The notes beneath the pieces are model-generated. The model did no database searches. It was not told the origin of the DNA and was given only the letters and a program-made list of their open reading frames with translations. DNA of 64,000 nt from Blastopirellula marina DSM 3645 (GTDB lineage Bacteria > Planctomycetota > Planctomycetia > Pirellulales > Pirellulaceae). Of this stretch, positions 9,518 to 18,614 are shown in pieces. The stretch is taken from positions 4,203,656-4,267,655 of the forward strand of contig NZ_CH672376.1 in assembly GCF_000153105.1 (NCBI RefSeq), read 5' to 3'. Made by a program: the position numbers and the translations under genes. Numbering within the stretch: the first letter of the stretch is position 1; each line of letters opens with the position of its first letter.

Positions 9518-10017
9518 CGCGTCCCTCCCTCGATCGGCGGATGGTCGGCTGTCGAGAAATTTGCGACGCCGGACAAGATGGCGGATCCAGCCGGCGCCCA
9601 CAAGAAACGTTCGGCAATCGGCTCCTGACGTTGGCTCGAGTAGATCGCGATCTTCGCGAAGAGGGGGGGGCCGGGGTTTTGTGGAGTCGCTTCGATCAGA
9701 AATTCGTTCCGCCCGGCGACGATGTTGCCGATGTCGGCGATCTCGATCTCTTCGCCGGCGGCGACCGGTTGGTTGGTTTCATAGAGCGCCGAGCCGGCAA
9801 AACGAACGCTGACCGCGTTGGAATTGTTGAGGTCGGCCGAAAAGCGATCGGGACCCGCGTCAAACGAAAGTTCCAGCTCCAGGCGAAATTCGCCGGCGGC
9901 GTTTTCCAGCGCTGCGGCTTGCGGCGCAGCGGCGGCGCGATGCTCATCGACGGTGAGGTAGACTTTCACCAACAAGAGCGCCAGAGCCGCGGCGGTGATC
10001 GCAAAGAGGATTCGCAT
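9514..10017 (-). CDS. Hypothetical membrane-anchored protein in the metal transporter operon
   Basis: A 167-residue protein with an N-terminal signal or anchor helix (ILFAITAAALALLLVKVYL) and a predicted beta-rich periplasmic domain (FRLELELSFDAGPDRFSADL, GEEIEIADIGNIVAGRNEFL). It sits between the substrate-binding protein gene (six-base gap) and the ATPase gene (ATGA overlap). This suggests a role in metal capture or handover at the membrane, but no metal-binding cluster is evident and I do not recognise the family. Confidence 0.72.
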   Translation of the reverse strand: MRILFAITAAALALLLVKVYLTVDEHRAAAAPQAAALENAAGEFRLELELSFDAGPDRFSADLNNSNAVSVRFAGSALYETNQPVAAGEEIEIADIGNIVAGRNEFLIEATPQNPGPPLFAKIAIYSSQRQEPIAERFLWAPAGSAILSGVANFSTADHPPIEGGTR

Positions 10018-10023
10018 GACCGA

Positions 10024-10917
10024 TTATTTTAACCCTGCCGCAATCGTCAACACGTTTTCGCGCATCATGCCGATGTAAGTTTCGCCGGCCGAACCGGGAG
10101 GCCCCATCGAATCGGAATAGAGCGTGCCGCCGACGACAACGCCGGCTTCGTCCGCGATTTGACGAATCATCACCGGACTCACCGACGTTTCGACAAAGAT
10201 CGAGCGGACGCCGAAGCTGCGAATCGATTTGACCGTCTCCCGCCGTCGCTCAGGCGTCACCCCTCCGCCAACTTCTGAACCGGTCGACCAGCCGACCGGC
10301 GTCGCCGCGGTGAAATGGTACTCCCGACAGAAATAATTGAACGCATCGTGGCTGGTGACCAGGATTCGTTTTTCGACCGGGATCGCATTCATCTGCTTGC
10401 GAATCCAACCGTCCAGCGTACGTAGTTCATCCAAGTAGAGTTGTGCTCGAGCGTGGTAATCATCGCGATGCGTCGGATCATATTGACTGACCGCATCACG
10501 AATGTTGCGAACATAAACCGCAGCATTGGCCGGAGAGAACCAGGCATGCGGATCGTGCGCCGCACCGTTGTTGATCTCTAGCGGCGTCGCGCCGGTGGTG
10601 CAACTGGTGATCGGCTTGTTGGCGTTTTCGGCAAGTTTGCGCATCCAATTGGCGCCTTCCAGATGCCAGCCGTTGTCAAAACAGAGGGCCGAACGCGAAA
10701 CCAGAGCGGCGTCGTTCGGTTTAATTTCGTAGACGTGCGGGTCTTGCCCGGCAGCGAGAATCGACCGAACTTCCATCTGATCCCCGACCACCTGACGAGC
10801 AAAATCAGCAACTTGGGTGGTGGAGCAAACGATCAGCGGCTTGGAATCATCCGCTGATGCGGTGGAAAACGAGGTTAGTGTGAGGAGAATCGCTACAGTG
10901 GTAGAAAAAACACGCAT
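10024..10917 (-). CDS. Metal ABC transporter substrate-binding protein (ZnuA/TroA/MntA family)
   Basis: A 297-residue exported protein with a signal peptide ending near STASA-DD. It belongs to the cluster 9 family that binds Zn, Mn or Fe outside the membrane and delivers it to the ABC-3 permease. Expected ligand positions are H61 in GQDPHVYEI and H124 in HDPHAWF; SHDAFNYF and a C-terminal YSDSMG complete the fold. The third ligand region reads GWSTGSEV, which does not decide between the Zn (His) and Mn (Glu) types. There is no His-rich loop. It is the first gene of the operon, behind the promoter and palindrome at 10947-10986. Confidence 0.92.
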   Translation of the reverse strand: MRVFSTTVAILLTLTSFSTASADDSKPLIVCSTTQVADFARQVVGDQMEVRSILAAGQDPHVYEIKPNDAALVSRSALCFDNGWHLEGANWMRKLAENANKPITSCTTGATPLEINNGAAHDPHAWFSPANAAVYVRNIRDAVSQYDPTHRDDYHARAQLYLDELRTLDGWIRKQMNAIPVEKRILVTSHDAFNYFCREYHFTAATPVGWSTGSEVGGGVTPERRRETVKSIRSFGVRSIFVETSVSPVMIRQIADEAGVVVGGTLYSDSMGPPGSAGETYIGMMRENVLTIAAGLK

Positions 10918-10946
10918 GTTTTCTGCTCGCGCAAAAAAGTTTTTGG

Positions 10947-10964
10947 CCTATCAAAAAGTATAGG
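10947..10964 (-). promoter_or_regulatory. Palindromic operator candidate for the metal transporter operon
   Basis: The inverted repeat CCTAT-N8-ATAGG (18 bp) lies 30 bases before the substrate-binding gene and covers the -10 box of its promoter. Its position is right for a repressor that blocks polymerase when metal is plentiful. The DtxR-like domain fused to the operon's permease is the obvious candidate binder, although a separate Fur/MntR-type protein could act instead. Confidence 0.5.
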
Positions 10965-10986
10965 AGTCGGTCTGTAGCGGCGTCAA
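10957..10986 (-). promoter_or_regulatory. Sigma70-type promoter of the metal transporter operon
   Basis: On the minus strand TTGACG (10986-10981) and TATACT (10962-10957) are separated by 18 bases, close to the housekeeping consensus. The expected transcript would start near 10950, giving a leader of roughly 30 bases before the ATG at 10917. The -10 box falls within the palindrome at 10947-10964. Confidence 0.6.
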
Positions 10987-11145
10987 TTCCTTTTGTGGAG
11001 GTTTTCCAGAGCAATTCAACGGAAGAATCGGTCCAAACGTCCGCTTGGGAGGTAGTCTCGCCCTGGAGTGCTAGCAGGGTCGAAAATTGACCGGAAGGAG
11101 CGACCGCGATAAATTGCAAGAACGCTTCGATGGACGACGACCAAG

Positions 11146-11754
11146 ATGAATCCTCAAATTCGACGCTACGCTACGACGGACGTGGTAGATCCGGTGACAC
11201 TGACTTACTTCAAACGTTACCGCATGGAAATCGACTTGGCGGAAGTTCCCGCCCAGCCGATTCTGCTTCCCTCGGTCTATCGTTTCGTATCCTGGCGGCC
11301 CGATCTGATCGACGCGCATGCGGCGAGCAAGTTTGAGAGCTTCCGCTGGGAAATCGACGCGAACGTCTTTCCCTGCTTGGGAGACGCCGAGGGCTGTCGG
11401 CGGTTGATGACCGAAATCTCCCATCGCGAAGGGTTCATCCCCGGCGCGACCTGGTTGGTCGAATACAAAGATGAAACGACGGGGATGATGTTGCCGGTTG
11501 GGACGGTTCAAGGGGTCGCCGACCGATCTGGCCAAGGTTCGATTCAAAATCTAGGAATCGTTCCCGAGCATCGCGGCAGCGGCTTGGGCGGTCGCTTGCT
11601 GCTAAAAGCACTGCAAGGTTTTTACGATCACGGTTTGCAGCACGCCTTTCTCGAAGTCACCGCCCAAAACGAAGGAGCGATTCGTCTGTACGAACGAATT
11701 GGTTTCCGAATTTCTCGCACCGTCTATAAAGCGGTCGAAGCGGCGTGTTCTTGA
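11146..11754 (+). CDS. GNAT-family N-acetyltransferase
   Basis: A 202-residue protein with a C-terminal GNAT domain. Motif A is IQNLGIVPEHRGSGLGGRLL, which contains the acetyl-CoA pyrophosphate loop (RGSGLGGR). Motif B is FLEVTAQNEGAIRLYERIGF. The first 90 residues (YRMEIDLAEVPAQPILLPSV and onward) form a less typical N-terminal region that may shape substrate choice. The substrate is unknown. It is a single gene, divergent from the metal operon, and is followed by two hairpins. Confidence 0.88.
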   Translation: MNPQIRRYATTDVVDPVTLTYFKRYRMEIDLAEVPAQPILLPSVYRFVSWRPDLIDAHAASKFESFRWEIDANVFPCLGDAEGCRRLMTEISHREGFIPGATWLVEYKDETTGMMLPVGTVQGVADRSGQGSIQNLGIVPEHRGSGLGGRLLLKALQGFYDHGLQHAFLEVTAQNEGAIRLYERIGFRISRTVYKAVEAACS

Positions 11755-11780
11755 CGCCGGTTTGCTTCAAGCCGCGGCTT

Positions 11781-11797
11781 TTCGGCGGAATGCCGAA
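11781..11797. repeat. Short GC-rich hairpin after the acetyltransferase gene
   Basis: TTCGGC-GGAAT-GCCGAA is a perfect 6-bp stem with a 5-base loop, 27 bases after the GNAT stop codon. No T-run follows, so a factor-independent terminator role is uncertain. It abuts the larger inverted repeat at 11799-11854. Confidence 0.45.
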
Positions 11798-11798
11798 T

Positions 11799-11854
11799 GA
11801 CTAAATCCTAATGTCGAGTGGGGAAGAATTTTCATTAGACATTAGGATTTAGTC
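11799..11854. repeat. Perfect 17-bp inverted repeat in the acetyltransferase-M16 intergenic region
   Basis: GACTAAATCCTAATGTC at 11799-11815 is repeated exactly as its reverse complement at 11838-11854, with a 22-base AT-rich spacer. The stem is AT-rich and lacks a following T-run, so it is not a typical terminator. It may be a dispersed palindromic element; no second copy is present in the window. Confidence 0.7.
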
Positions 11855-11972
11855 CTTCGACATTTCCTCAAACGCTTGGTTTCAACGTGGAAACCCTCAT
11901 CCACTCAGGTTGTCACTTAACCAGGTTCTGTTTCTAATATGGGGCTTGATTTCCCTGTCCCGTGGAATGCGT

Positions 11973-13232
11973 ATGTCTCCTAGTGATTCGTCCACTATCC
12001 GTCACGAAACCCTGGCCAACGGCATGACGCTGGTGGTGGAGCAAATGCCGTGGCTCGAATCAGCCGCGTTCGCTTTGCTGACCCCGTCCGGCAGCGCCAG
12101 TGATTCCAAAACGCAAGTTGGCGTCAGCAATTTGCTGTGCGACTGGACGCAGCGCGGGTGCGGAAATCGTGATAGTCGGCAGTTTATCGAAGACCTGGAC
12201 AATCTGGGCGTCTCGCGCGGCGCCGGCGTATCGACCTCGCATACCAGTTTTGGGGGCGCGGTGCTGGCCGAAAATCTGGGCCGCACGTTAGCGATCTACG
12301 CCGATGTCGTCCAGAAGCCCCATTTGCCGGAAGATGAATTCGACGAAGCCCAACTGGTTTGTCTGCAAGAGCTGCGAGCGCTGGAAGATGATCTCGCTCA
12401 ACAGTCGATGTTGCAACTACGCAAACAAGTTTATGCCGACCCCTGGGGCCGCGCGTCGTACGGTGATGTCGCTTCGGTCGAAGCGTTGACCGCCGAGATC
12501 GCCAAGGCCCACTTCGCCGCGAGCTATCGTCCCAACGGCACGATCCTTGCGATCGCCGGCAACATTGACTGGAACCAAACGCGCGACGACGTGCTGCGAT
12601 TGTTTGGTGATTGGAAAATGGCCGCCGAGTCGCCGATTGTGGAAACGCCGGCCGAAGGAATCTATTGCCATCTTCCGTTTGATTCCAACCAGACGCATAT
12701 CGGCGTCGGCTACGAATGCGTCCCTTACAGCCATCCCGATTATTTTCTCGCTCGCGCTGCGGTCGGCGTGCTGAGTGACGGCATGAGCTCGCGTCTGTTT
12801 ACTGAAGTTCGCGAAAATCGCGGACTCTGCTATACCGTTTTCGCATCGATCAATACGCTGTTGGATCGAGCCAGCGTCTTGTGTTACGCCGGCACGAGCA
12901 CCGAGCGTGCGCAAGAGACGCTGGACGTATTAATGAGCGAACTGGTCCGCATCCGCGAAGGTATCGAAGAGAGTGAACTGACTCGGCTGAAGGCGCGCAT
13001 CAAAAGCTCGCTGGTGATGCAGCAAGAGTCGAGTTCGTCCCGAGCATCCTCGTTGGCCAGCGACTGGCGTCACCTCGGACGCGTTCGCACGCTGGACGAA
13101 TTGACTTCGATTCTGGACGGTCTGACATGCGATTCGATCAACCGCTATTTGCAAGACAACCCGCCGCACGATTTCCGTTTTACCACGGTCGGCGCTGAAA
13201 AATTGGAGATTCCCGTTGCAGTTTCGCCATGA
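11973..13232 (+). CDS. M16 family metallopeptidase-like protein, catalytic motif missing
   Basis: A 419-residue insulinase/processing-peptidase fold protein. The zinc motif HxxEH is absent: where the partner gene has GVSHFLEHMVF, this one has GVSNLLCDWTQ. The C-terminal half keeps the hallmark R/Y substrate motif (RLFTEVRENRGLCYTVFASI). It is most likely the non-catalytic subunit of a heterodimer with the next gene, as in other two-gene M16 pairs. ATG 11973 is chosen; a TTG 63 bases upstream would add a hydrophobic stretch. Its 3' end overlaps the next gene by 17 bases, implying coupled translation. Confidence 0.88.
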   Translation: MSPSDSSTIRHETLANGMTLVVEQMPWLESAAFALLTPSGSASDSKTQVGVSNLLCDWTQRGCGNRDSRQFIEDLDNLGVSRGAGVSTSHTSFGGAVLAENLGRTLAIYADVVQKPHLPEDEFDEAQLVCLQELRALEDDLAQQSMLQLRKQVYADPWGRASYGDVASVEALTAEIAKAHFAASYRPNGTILAIAGNIDWNQTRDDVLRLFGDWKMAAESPIVETPAEGIYCHLPFDSNQTHIGVGYECVPYSHPDYFLARAAVGVLSDGMSSRLFTEVRENRGLCYTVFASINTLLDRASVLCYAGTSTERAQETLDVLMSELVRIREGIEESELTRLKARIKSSLVMQQESSSSRASSLASDWRHLGRVRTLDELTSILDGLTCDSINRYLQDNPPHDFRFTTVGAEKLEIPVAVSP

Positions 13233-14448
13233 AGTTCTCGACAACGGTCTGCAGATCGTCGCTGAAATTAACCCGAACGCTTACTCGCTCTCTTCAGCCT
13301 TCTTTGTCAAAACGGGATCGCGGGACGAAACGGCGGAAATTGCCGGCGTAAGCCATTTTCTCGAGCACATGGTGTTCAAGGGAACGCCGCGTCGTTCGGC
13401 GGCCGACGTCAATCGCGAGCTGGACGAAATGGGCTCGCAGTCCAACGCCTACACCAGCGAAGAGCAGACCGTTTATTACGCTGTCGTTTTGCCCGAGTTT
13501 CAAGAGCAGGTCGTCGACCTACTGGCCGACATCATGCGCCCGTCGCTGCGCGTCTCTGATTTTGAAACGGAGAAGCAAGTGATCTTGGAAGAGATTATGA
13601 AGTACGACGACCAGCCTCCGTTTGGCGGTCACGAGCGAATCATGGCCTCGTATTTCGGCCAGCATCCGCTGGGTAACAGCGTGCTGGGGACTGCCGAGAC
13701 CGTCGGCGCGCTTTCGGCGGATCGGATGATGGATTACTTCAATCGCCGTTATAGTCCGCACAATATTGTGTTGGCCGCATCAGGACGGGTCGACTTTGAC
13801 GCGCTGGTCGAGCAAGCGAAACGGCATTGCGGCGATTGGGAACGCTCCGAAACTTCGCGCGATTTGTCGCGACCGGCAGGCAAGACCGGCTTCGAGGTGA
13901 TTCACAAAGAAACGGCCGCCCAGGAATATTTGATTCAGTTGGCCGATTGTCCGGCGTCGGAAGACGCCGATCGTTTCGCAGCGCGATTGCTGACGACGAT
14001 CTTTGGCGATGACACCGGCAGTCGACTCTTTTGGGCGCTCGTGGATCCTGGCTTGGCCGAATTCGCTTCGTCCGATCCGTACGAGTTCCAGTCAGCCGGC
14101 GTTTACATGAACTATCTCTGCTGCAGCCCCGAAGAAGCGGCCAGCAATCTGGCGATCCTGACCGAAGAAATCGCCAAGCTCGAGAAAAACGGCGTGACCC
14201 TGGCCGAACTGGAGCAAGCCAAAAACAAGGTTTGCTCCAGCACGGTCTTGCGGAGCGAACGCCCTTCGAGCCGACTCTTCTCGGTCGGCAATGGCTGGAT
14301 CCAACGCGGCAAATATCACACCGTCGCCGAATCGGTCGCCGCCTACAAAAGCGTAACGCTGGACGACGTGCACGCCGTTTTGGCGAAGTACCCCCTCTCG
14401 AAAAGCAACACGCTGGCGATCGGTCCCTTGGCCGAACTATCTCGATAA
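13216..14448 (+). CDS. M16 family zinc metallopeptidase, catalytic subunit
   Basis: A 410-residue peptidase. The inverted zinc motif HFLEH is at residues 47-51, and a downstream glutamate comes from EKQVILEEI (about residues 119-126). The C-terminal RLFWALVDPGLAEF segment corresponds to the second M16 domain. Such enzymes degrade peptides or process precursors within a clamshell chamber. There is no signal peptide, so it is probably cytoplasmic. The start is TTG at 13216, eight bases after GGAG inside the upstream gene; the first residues QFRHEVLDNGL match the family N-terminus. Confidence 0.92.
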   Translation: MQFRHEVLDNGLQIVAEINPNAYSLSSAFFVKTGSRDETAEIAGVSHFLEHMVFKGTPRRSAADVNRELDEMGSQSNAYTSEEQTVYYAVVLPEFQEQVVDLLADIMRPSLRVSDFETEKQVILEEIMKYDDQPPFGGHERIMASYFGQHPLGNSVLGTAETVGALSADRMMDYFNRRYSPHNIVLAASGRVDFDALVEQAKRHCGDWERSETSRDLSRPAGKTGFEVIHKETAAQEYLIQLADCPASEDADRFAARLLTTIFGDDTGSRLFWALVDPGLAEFASSDPYEFQSAGVYMNYLCCSPEEAASNLAILTEEIAKLEKNGVTLAELEQAKNKVCSSTVLRSERPSSRLFSVGNGWIQRGKYHTVAESVAAYKSVTLDDVHAVLAKYPLSKSNTLAIGPLAELSR

Positions 14449-14646
14449 CGGAAAAGATTCAACCGCGAAAATGCGGTCTGCGCGTTTCTCCCTAGAACCG
14501 GCAAGATCGTCCTGCCCGGAACGGCGGCGGGGCTTTTCTGCGGTGACGGCGACAAATCGTTGGTTTCCCTCTTCGAATCGCGGCGATAACCCTAGCTAGC
14601 ACGAAGTCTGTTTCTCGCTGCGCGATTCGTAATGGAGTCTTTCGCG

Positions 14647-15063
14647 ATGGTACTTTCCCGCCTGGCTACGCTGTTTTTGGCGTTTTCGCTTCTCGCGCTG
14701 ACCGCAAGTCCGGCCGCAGCCGGTTGGCCTCAATTCGGGCGCTGGTTTGGCGAAGGATGGTCCAACGGCTATCACGCCCCTGGCAGTCATTGGTCCGAAG
14801 CGAAGATCAATTCTTCCCAATATGCCGTCAGCACCGGCGAAGTTTACGTACCCGGCCAAATTGACCATTTGCCCCGTTTATGGCACTTGCCGTTTATGCC
14901 GCCGCCGACCGAAGCGCTGCCGACCGCAAATTGCCCAACGTGCCCCCATGCCGGTCGTGAGCCGGCGGCGCTGGAAATGCGGCGAGAATCGATCACGCCG
15001 CTGCTAAATCAGCCGCCGATTGTCGAGCCGGTGAAGGCCGTGCCGCTCCATCGCGGGGCGTAG
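14647..15063 (+). CDS. Small secreted protein, planctomycete type
   Basis: A 138-residue exported protein with a clear signal peptide (LATLFLAFSLLALTASPAAA then GW). The mature part is rich in Trp, Pro and His (GWPQFGRWFGEGWSNGYHAP, LPRLWHLPFMPPP) with a CPTCPH element near the end. ATG 14647 is preferred because GGAG lies nine bases upstream; ATG 14632 would add five residues. No function is recognised. It is the only gene between the M16 pair and pyruvate carboxylase. Confidence 0.65.
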   Translation: MVLSRLATLFLAFSLLALTASPAAAGWPQFGRWFGEGWSNGYHAPGSHWSEAKINSSQYAVSTGEVYVPGQIDHLPRLWHLPFMPPPTEALPTANCPTCPHAGREPAALEMRRESITPLLNQPPIVEPVKAVPLHRGA

Positions 15064-15168
15064 CTGCCGGGATGCCGTAACATTTGCTATACTGCTGCCG
15101 TTTCTAACGCGGCCGAGCGCTGCGCGTCCACGCGTTCTTACCCACCTTGCGCACCAGTATATTGCATC

Positions 15169-18100
15169 ATGAAGAGCATCAAAAAACTGTTGGTGGCGAA
15201 TCGTAGCGAAATCGCCATTCGCATCTTCCGCAGCGCCCACGAGTTGGGCATTCGCACCGTCGCGATGTACTCGTACGAAGACCGCTTTGCGCTGCACCGC
15301 TTTAAAGCGGACGAAGCGTACCAGGTCGGGACGCAGGGCGAACCGGTTCGCGCCTATCTCGACATTGACAGCGTGATTCGTCTTTGTCGCGAACATAATA
15401 TCGACGCGGTGCATCCCGGCTACGGCTTCATGTCGGAGAATCCAGAGCTGGCGCGTGCTTGCGAGGAAAATGGGATCATCTTTGTCGGCCCCAGCGTCGA
15501 CTGTTTGGAACGCTTAGGAGACAAGACGGCCGCCCGAGCGATTGCCGAGCAGGCGAATGTCCCCGTGTTGAGCGGCAGTCCCAAGGCGATTTCGACCGCC
15601 GATGAAGGACGAAAACTGGCCGAGAAGCTGGGCTTCCCGATCATCTTGAAAGCGGCCAAAGGAGGCGGTGGACGCGGGATGCGCGTCGTCCGCGAAGCTG
15701 CTGAGTTTGACGCGTCGTTTGATTCGGCGACGCGCGAGTCGCAGTCGGCGTTCGGCAGTCCCGATATTTTTGTCGAGAAGTACATCGAACAGGCGCGGCA
15801 CATCGAAGTGCAATTGATGGGAGATCGCCATGGCGATCTGGTCCACCTGTTCGAGCGTGATTGCTCGGTCCAGCGTCGCCATCAAAAGGTGGTTGAGATC
15901 GCTCCAGCGCCCAATCTCTTGCCGGAAGTGCGTATTGCGCTCTGCGAAGCGGCGATCAAAATTGGTAAAGAAGTCGGCTATCAGAACGCGGGCACCGTCG
16001 AATTTTTGGTTGACAAAAAGTCAAACCAATACTTCTTTATCGAGGTCAATCCGCGCATTCAGGTCGAGCATACCGTCACCGAAGAAGTGACCGGCGTCGA
16101 CATCGTGAAGACGCAGATCTTGGTCGCGCAGGGAGAAAAGCTGAGTCACCCCGATATTGATCTGGGCGATCAAAGCAAAGTGCAAACCGTCGGTTTCGCA
16201 TTGCAGTGTCGCGTCACGACCGAAGATCCGGCCAACAACTTTTTGCCCGACTACGGCCGCGTCAGCCATTATCGTTCGGCCAGCGGCATGGGGATTCGCC
16301 TGGACGCCGGCAGCGCCTTCTCGGGCGCCGTCGTACATCCCTACTACGACTCGATGTTGGTGAAAGTCAGCGCTCGGGGGCGTCAGTTTTTGGCCGCCGT
16401 CAAACGGATGGAGCGAGCCCTGCAAGAGTTCCGGGTCCGCGGCGTCAAAACGAATATCCCGTTTTTGATTCGACTGATGTCGAACAAGACGTTCCTGGCC
16501 GGCGATTGCACGACCCGTTTTATCGACGAAACGCCTGATCTCTTCAATTTTCCGATTCGCCGCGATCGCGCGACCAAATTGCTCTCTTATCTGGGCGAAA
16601 TCGCGGTCAACGGCAACGAATTGGTGAAAGGACGCCCGGTCGCTTTGCGGCGCGATCCCGCGCCGCTGCCGTCTTACAGCGTGAAGGGAAATCCGCCGGC
16701 AGGAATGCGGCAGAAGTACCAAGAGCTGGGCGCCGCCAAGTTTGGCCAGTGGATTCGCGAGCAAAAGCCGCTGCTTTATACCGATACGACGTTCCGCGAC
16801 GCGCATCAGTCGTTGTTGGCGACGCGCGTCCGTACGCATGATCTGGTGACCATCGCTGAGGCCTATTCGCGACTTTGCCCACAGTTGTTCTCGCTGGAGA
16901 TGTGGGGAGGCGCGACGTTTGACACCAGCATGCGGTTCCTGAAGGAAGACCCCTGGCGCCGCCTGACCGACATGCGGGAGAAGGTTCCGAACATCTTGTT
17001 CCAGATGTTGCTGCGAGCGTCGAACGCCGTCGGCTATACCAACTATCCCGACAACGTGGTTACGGCGTTTGTCGAAGAAGCGGCGGCGGCCGGCATCGAC
17101 GTCTTTCGCGTATTTGACGCGCTCAACTGGGCGCCCAACATGCAGATCGCGATGGAAGCGGTGGAGAAGACCGGCGCCATCTGCGAAGCTTCGATCTGCT
17201 ATACCGGCGACATCTCGGATCCCAAAAGGGATAAGTACTCGCTGAAGTACTACGTCGATCTGGCCAAGCAGTTAGAGAAGATGGGCGCCCATATCTTGGC
17301 GATCAAAGATATGGCCGGGCTCTGCAAACCGTACGCGGCCGAAAAGCTCGTCAAGACGCTCAAGCAAGAGATCGGCCTGCCGATTCACTTTCATACGCAT
17401 GACACCGCCGGCACCCAAGCGGCGTCGATTTTGAAAGCGTCGGAAGTCGGGCTCGACATCGCCGACGCCGCGATGGCCCCTTGGTCGGGCGGCACTTCGC
17501 AGCCCAACTTAAACACGATGGTCGAGGCGCTCCGCAATACCGACCGCGACGGAGAGTTGGATACCGACGCGCTTGACGGCATCGCCGAATACTGGCGCGC
17601 CGTGCGTGAGTTCTACACGCCGTTTGAAGCGATCGTGTTGCCGGCCAACGCCGACTTGTACCGTCACGAGATGCCCGGCGGTCAGTACACCAACCTGTTT
17701 CAACAAGCTCGGGCGCTCGGCCTGGCCGATCAATGGGCCGATATCTGCCGGATCTACGCCGATGTGAACCAGTTGTTTGGCGACATCGTCAAAGTGACGC
17801 CGACCTCAAAAGCGGTTGGCGATATGGCGTTGTTTTTGGTCGCCAACAACCTGACCACGGCCGACGTGCTGGATCCCCAGCGAGAGTTGGCCTTCCCGGC
17901 GTCGGTCAAAGATTTGATCGGCGGCCGCATGGGACAACCGCCAGGCGGCTTTCCCCCGGAAGTGCAGTCCCGCATCATGCGCGACGAGCCGGTCATGACC
18001 GACCGTCCCGGCGCCGAGTTCTCGCCGGCCGACTTTGCCGCTGCGACTGCAAGCGTCAAAAAGATGCTGGGCCGTGAGCCGCACCGCCGCGAGGTGGTCT

Positions 18101-18612
18101 CGTACCTGCTTTATCCGAAGGTCTACGAAGACTTCACCAAGCATGTCAAAAAGTATGGCGACGTCAGCACGTTGCCGACGCCGGTCTTCTTTTACGGCCA
18201 ACAGTCGGGCGAAGAGGCCGCCGTCGACATTGAAGTTGGCAAAACGTTGATCGTCAAGTTTTTGACGGTGGGCGAACCGCACGTCGACGGCACCCGGGTC
18301 GCGTTCTTTGAACTGAATGGTCAACCGCGCGAAGTCGAAGTCATCGATCACAGCTTGGAATCGGACGTGCCGAAACGAATCCAGGCCGATCCTGACGACT
18401 CGAAGCAGGTTGGCGCCGCAATGCCAGGTATGGTGGTGATGGTCGCCATCGAAGTCGGCGACAAAGTGGCCAAGGGGCAAAAGCTGCTCTCGTTGGAAGC
18501 AATGAAGATGGAATCGACGATCTACAGCGAAGTCGAAGGAACCGTCGAGCAGGTGTTGGTCAAACCCGGCAGCCAGGTGCAGTCGGGCGACTTGTTGGTG
18601 AAATTGGCGTAG
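15169..18612 (+). CDS. pyc: Pyruvate carboxylase
   Basis: A 1147-residue single-chain enzyme that converts pyruvate, bicarbonate and ATP to oxaloacetate, refilling the TCA cycle. The biotin carboxylase part (1 to about 450) starts KKLLVANRSEIAIRIF and contains KAAKGGGGRGM and FIEVNPRIQVEHTVTEE. The carboxyltransferase part begins near 540 (LLYTDTTFRDAHQSLLATR) and has FRVFDALNW, IKDMAGLCKPYAA and FHTHDTAGTQ. The C-terminal carrier domain ends with the biotinyl-lysine motif LEAMKMES. The length is standard. The next gene, two bases downstream, is the biotin ligase that would charge it. Confidence 0.97.
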   Translation: MKSIKKLLVANRSEIAIRIFRSAHELGIRTVAMYSYEDRFALHRFKADEAYQVGTQGEPVRAYLDIDSVIRLCREHNIDAVHPGYGFMSENPELARACEENGIIFVGPSVDCLERLGDKTAARAIAEQANVPVLSGSPKAISTADEGRKLAEKLGFPIILKAAKGGGGRGMRVVREAAEFDASFDSATRESQSAFGSPDIFVEKYIEQARHIEVQLMGDRHGDLVHLFERDCSVQRRHQKVVEIAPAPNLLPEVRIALCEAAIKIGKEVGYQNAGTVEFLVDKKSNQYFFIEVNPRIQVEHTVTEEVTGVDIVKTQILVAQGEKLSHPDIDLGDQSKVQTVGFALQCRVTTEDPANNFLPDYGRVSHYRSASGMGIRLDAGSAFSGAVVHPYYDSMLVKVSARGRQFLAAVKRMERALQEFRVRGVKTNIPFLIRLMSNKTFLAGDCTTRFIDETPDLFNFPIRRDRATKLLSYLGEIAVNGNELVKGRPVALRRDPAPLPSYSVKGNPPAGMRQKYQELGAAKFGQWIREQKPLLYTDTTFRDAHQSLLATRVRTHDLVTIAEAYSRLCPQLFSLEMWGGATFDTSMRFLKEDPWRRLTDMREKVPNILFQMLLRASNAVGYTNYPDNVVTAFVEEAAAAGIDVFRVFDALNWAPNMQIAMEAVEKTGAICEASICYTGDISDPKRDKYSLKYYVDLAKQLEKMGAHILAIKDMAGLCKPYAAEKLVKTLKQEIGLPIHFHTHDTAGTQAASILKASEVGLDIADAAMAPWSGGTSQPNLNTMVEALRNTDRDGELDTDALDGIAEYWRAVREFYTPFEAIVLPANADLYRHEMPGGQYTNLFQQARALGLADQWADICRIYADVNQLFGDIVKVTPTSKAVGDMALFLVANNLTTADVLDPQRELAFPASVKDLIGGRMGQPPGGFPPEVQSRIMRDEPVMTDRPGAEFSPADFAAATASVKKMLGREPHRREVVSYLLYPKVYEDFTKHVKKYGDVSTLPTPVFFYGQQSGEEAAVDIEVGKTLIVKFLTVGEPHVDGTRVAFFELNGQPREVEVIDHSLESDVPKRIQADPDDSKQVGAAMPGMVVMVAIEVGDKVAKGQKLLSLEAMKMESTIYSEVEGTVEQVLVKPGSQVQSGDLLVKLA

Positions 18613-18614
18613 CG

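Noticed and set aside
14883..14893. TGGCACTTGCC resembling a sigma54 box
   Set aside because: It lies inside a gene and the -24/-12 spacing is wrong.
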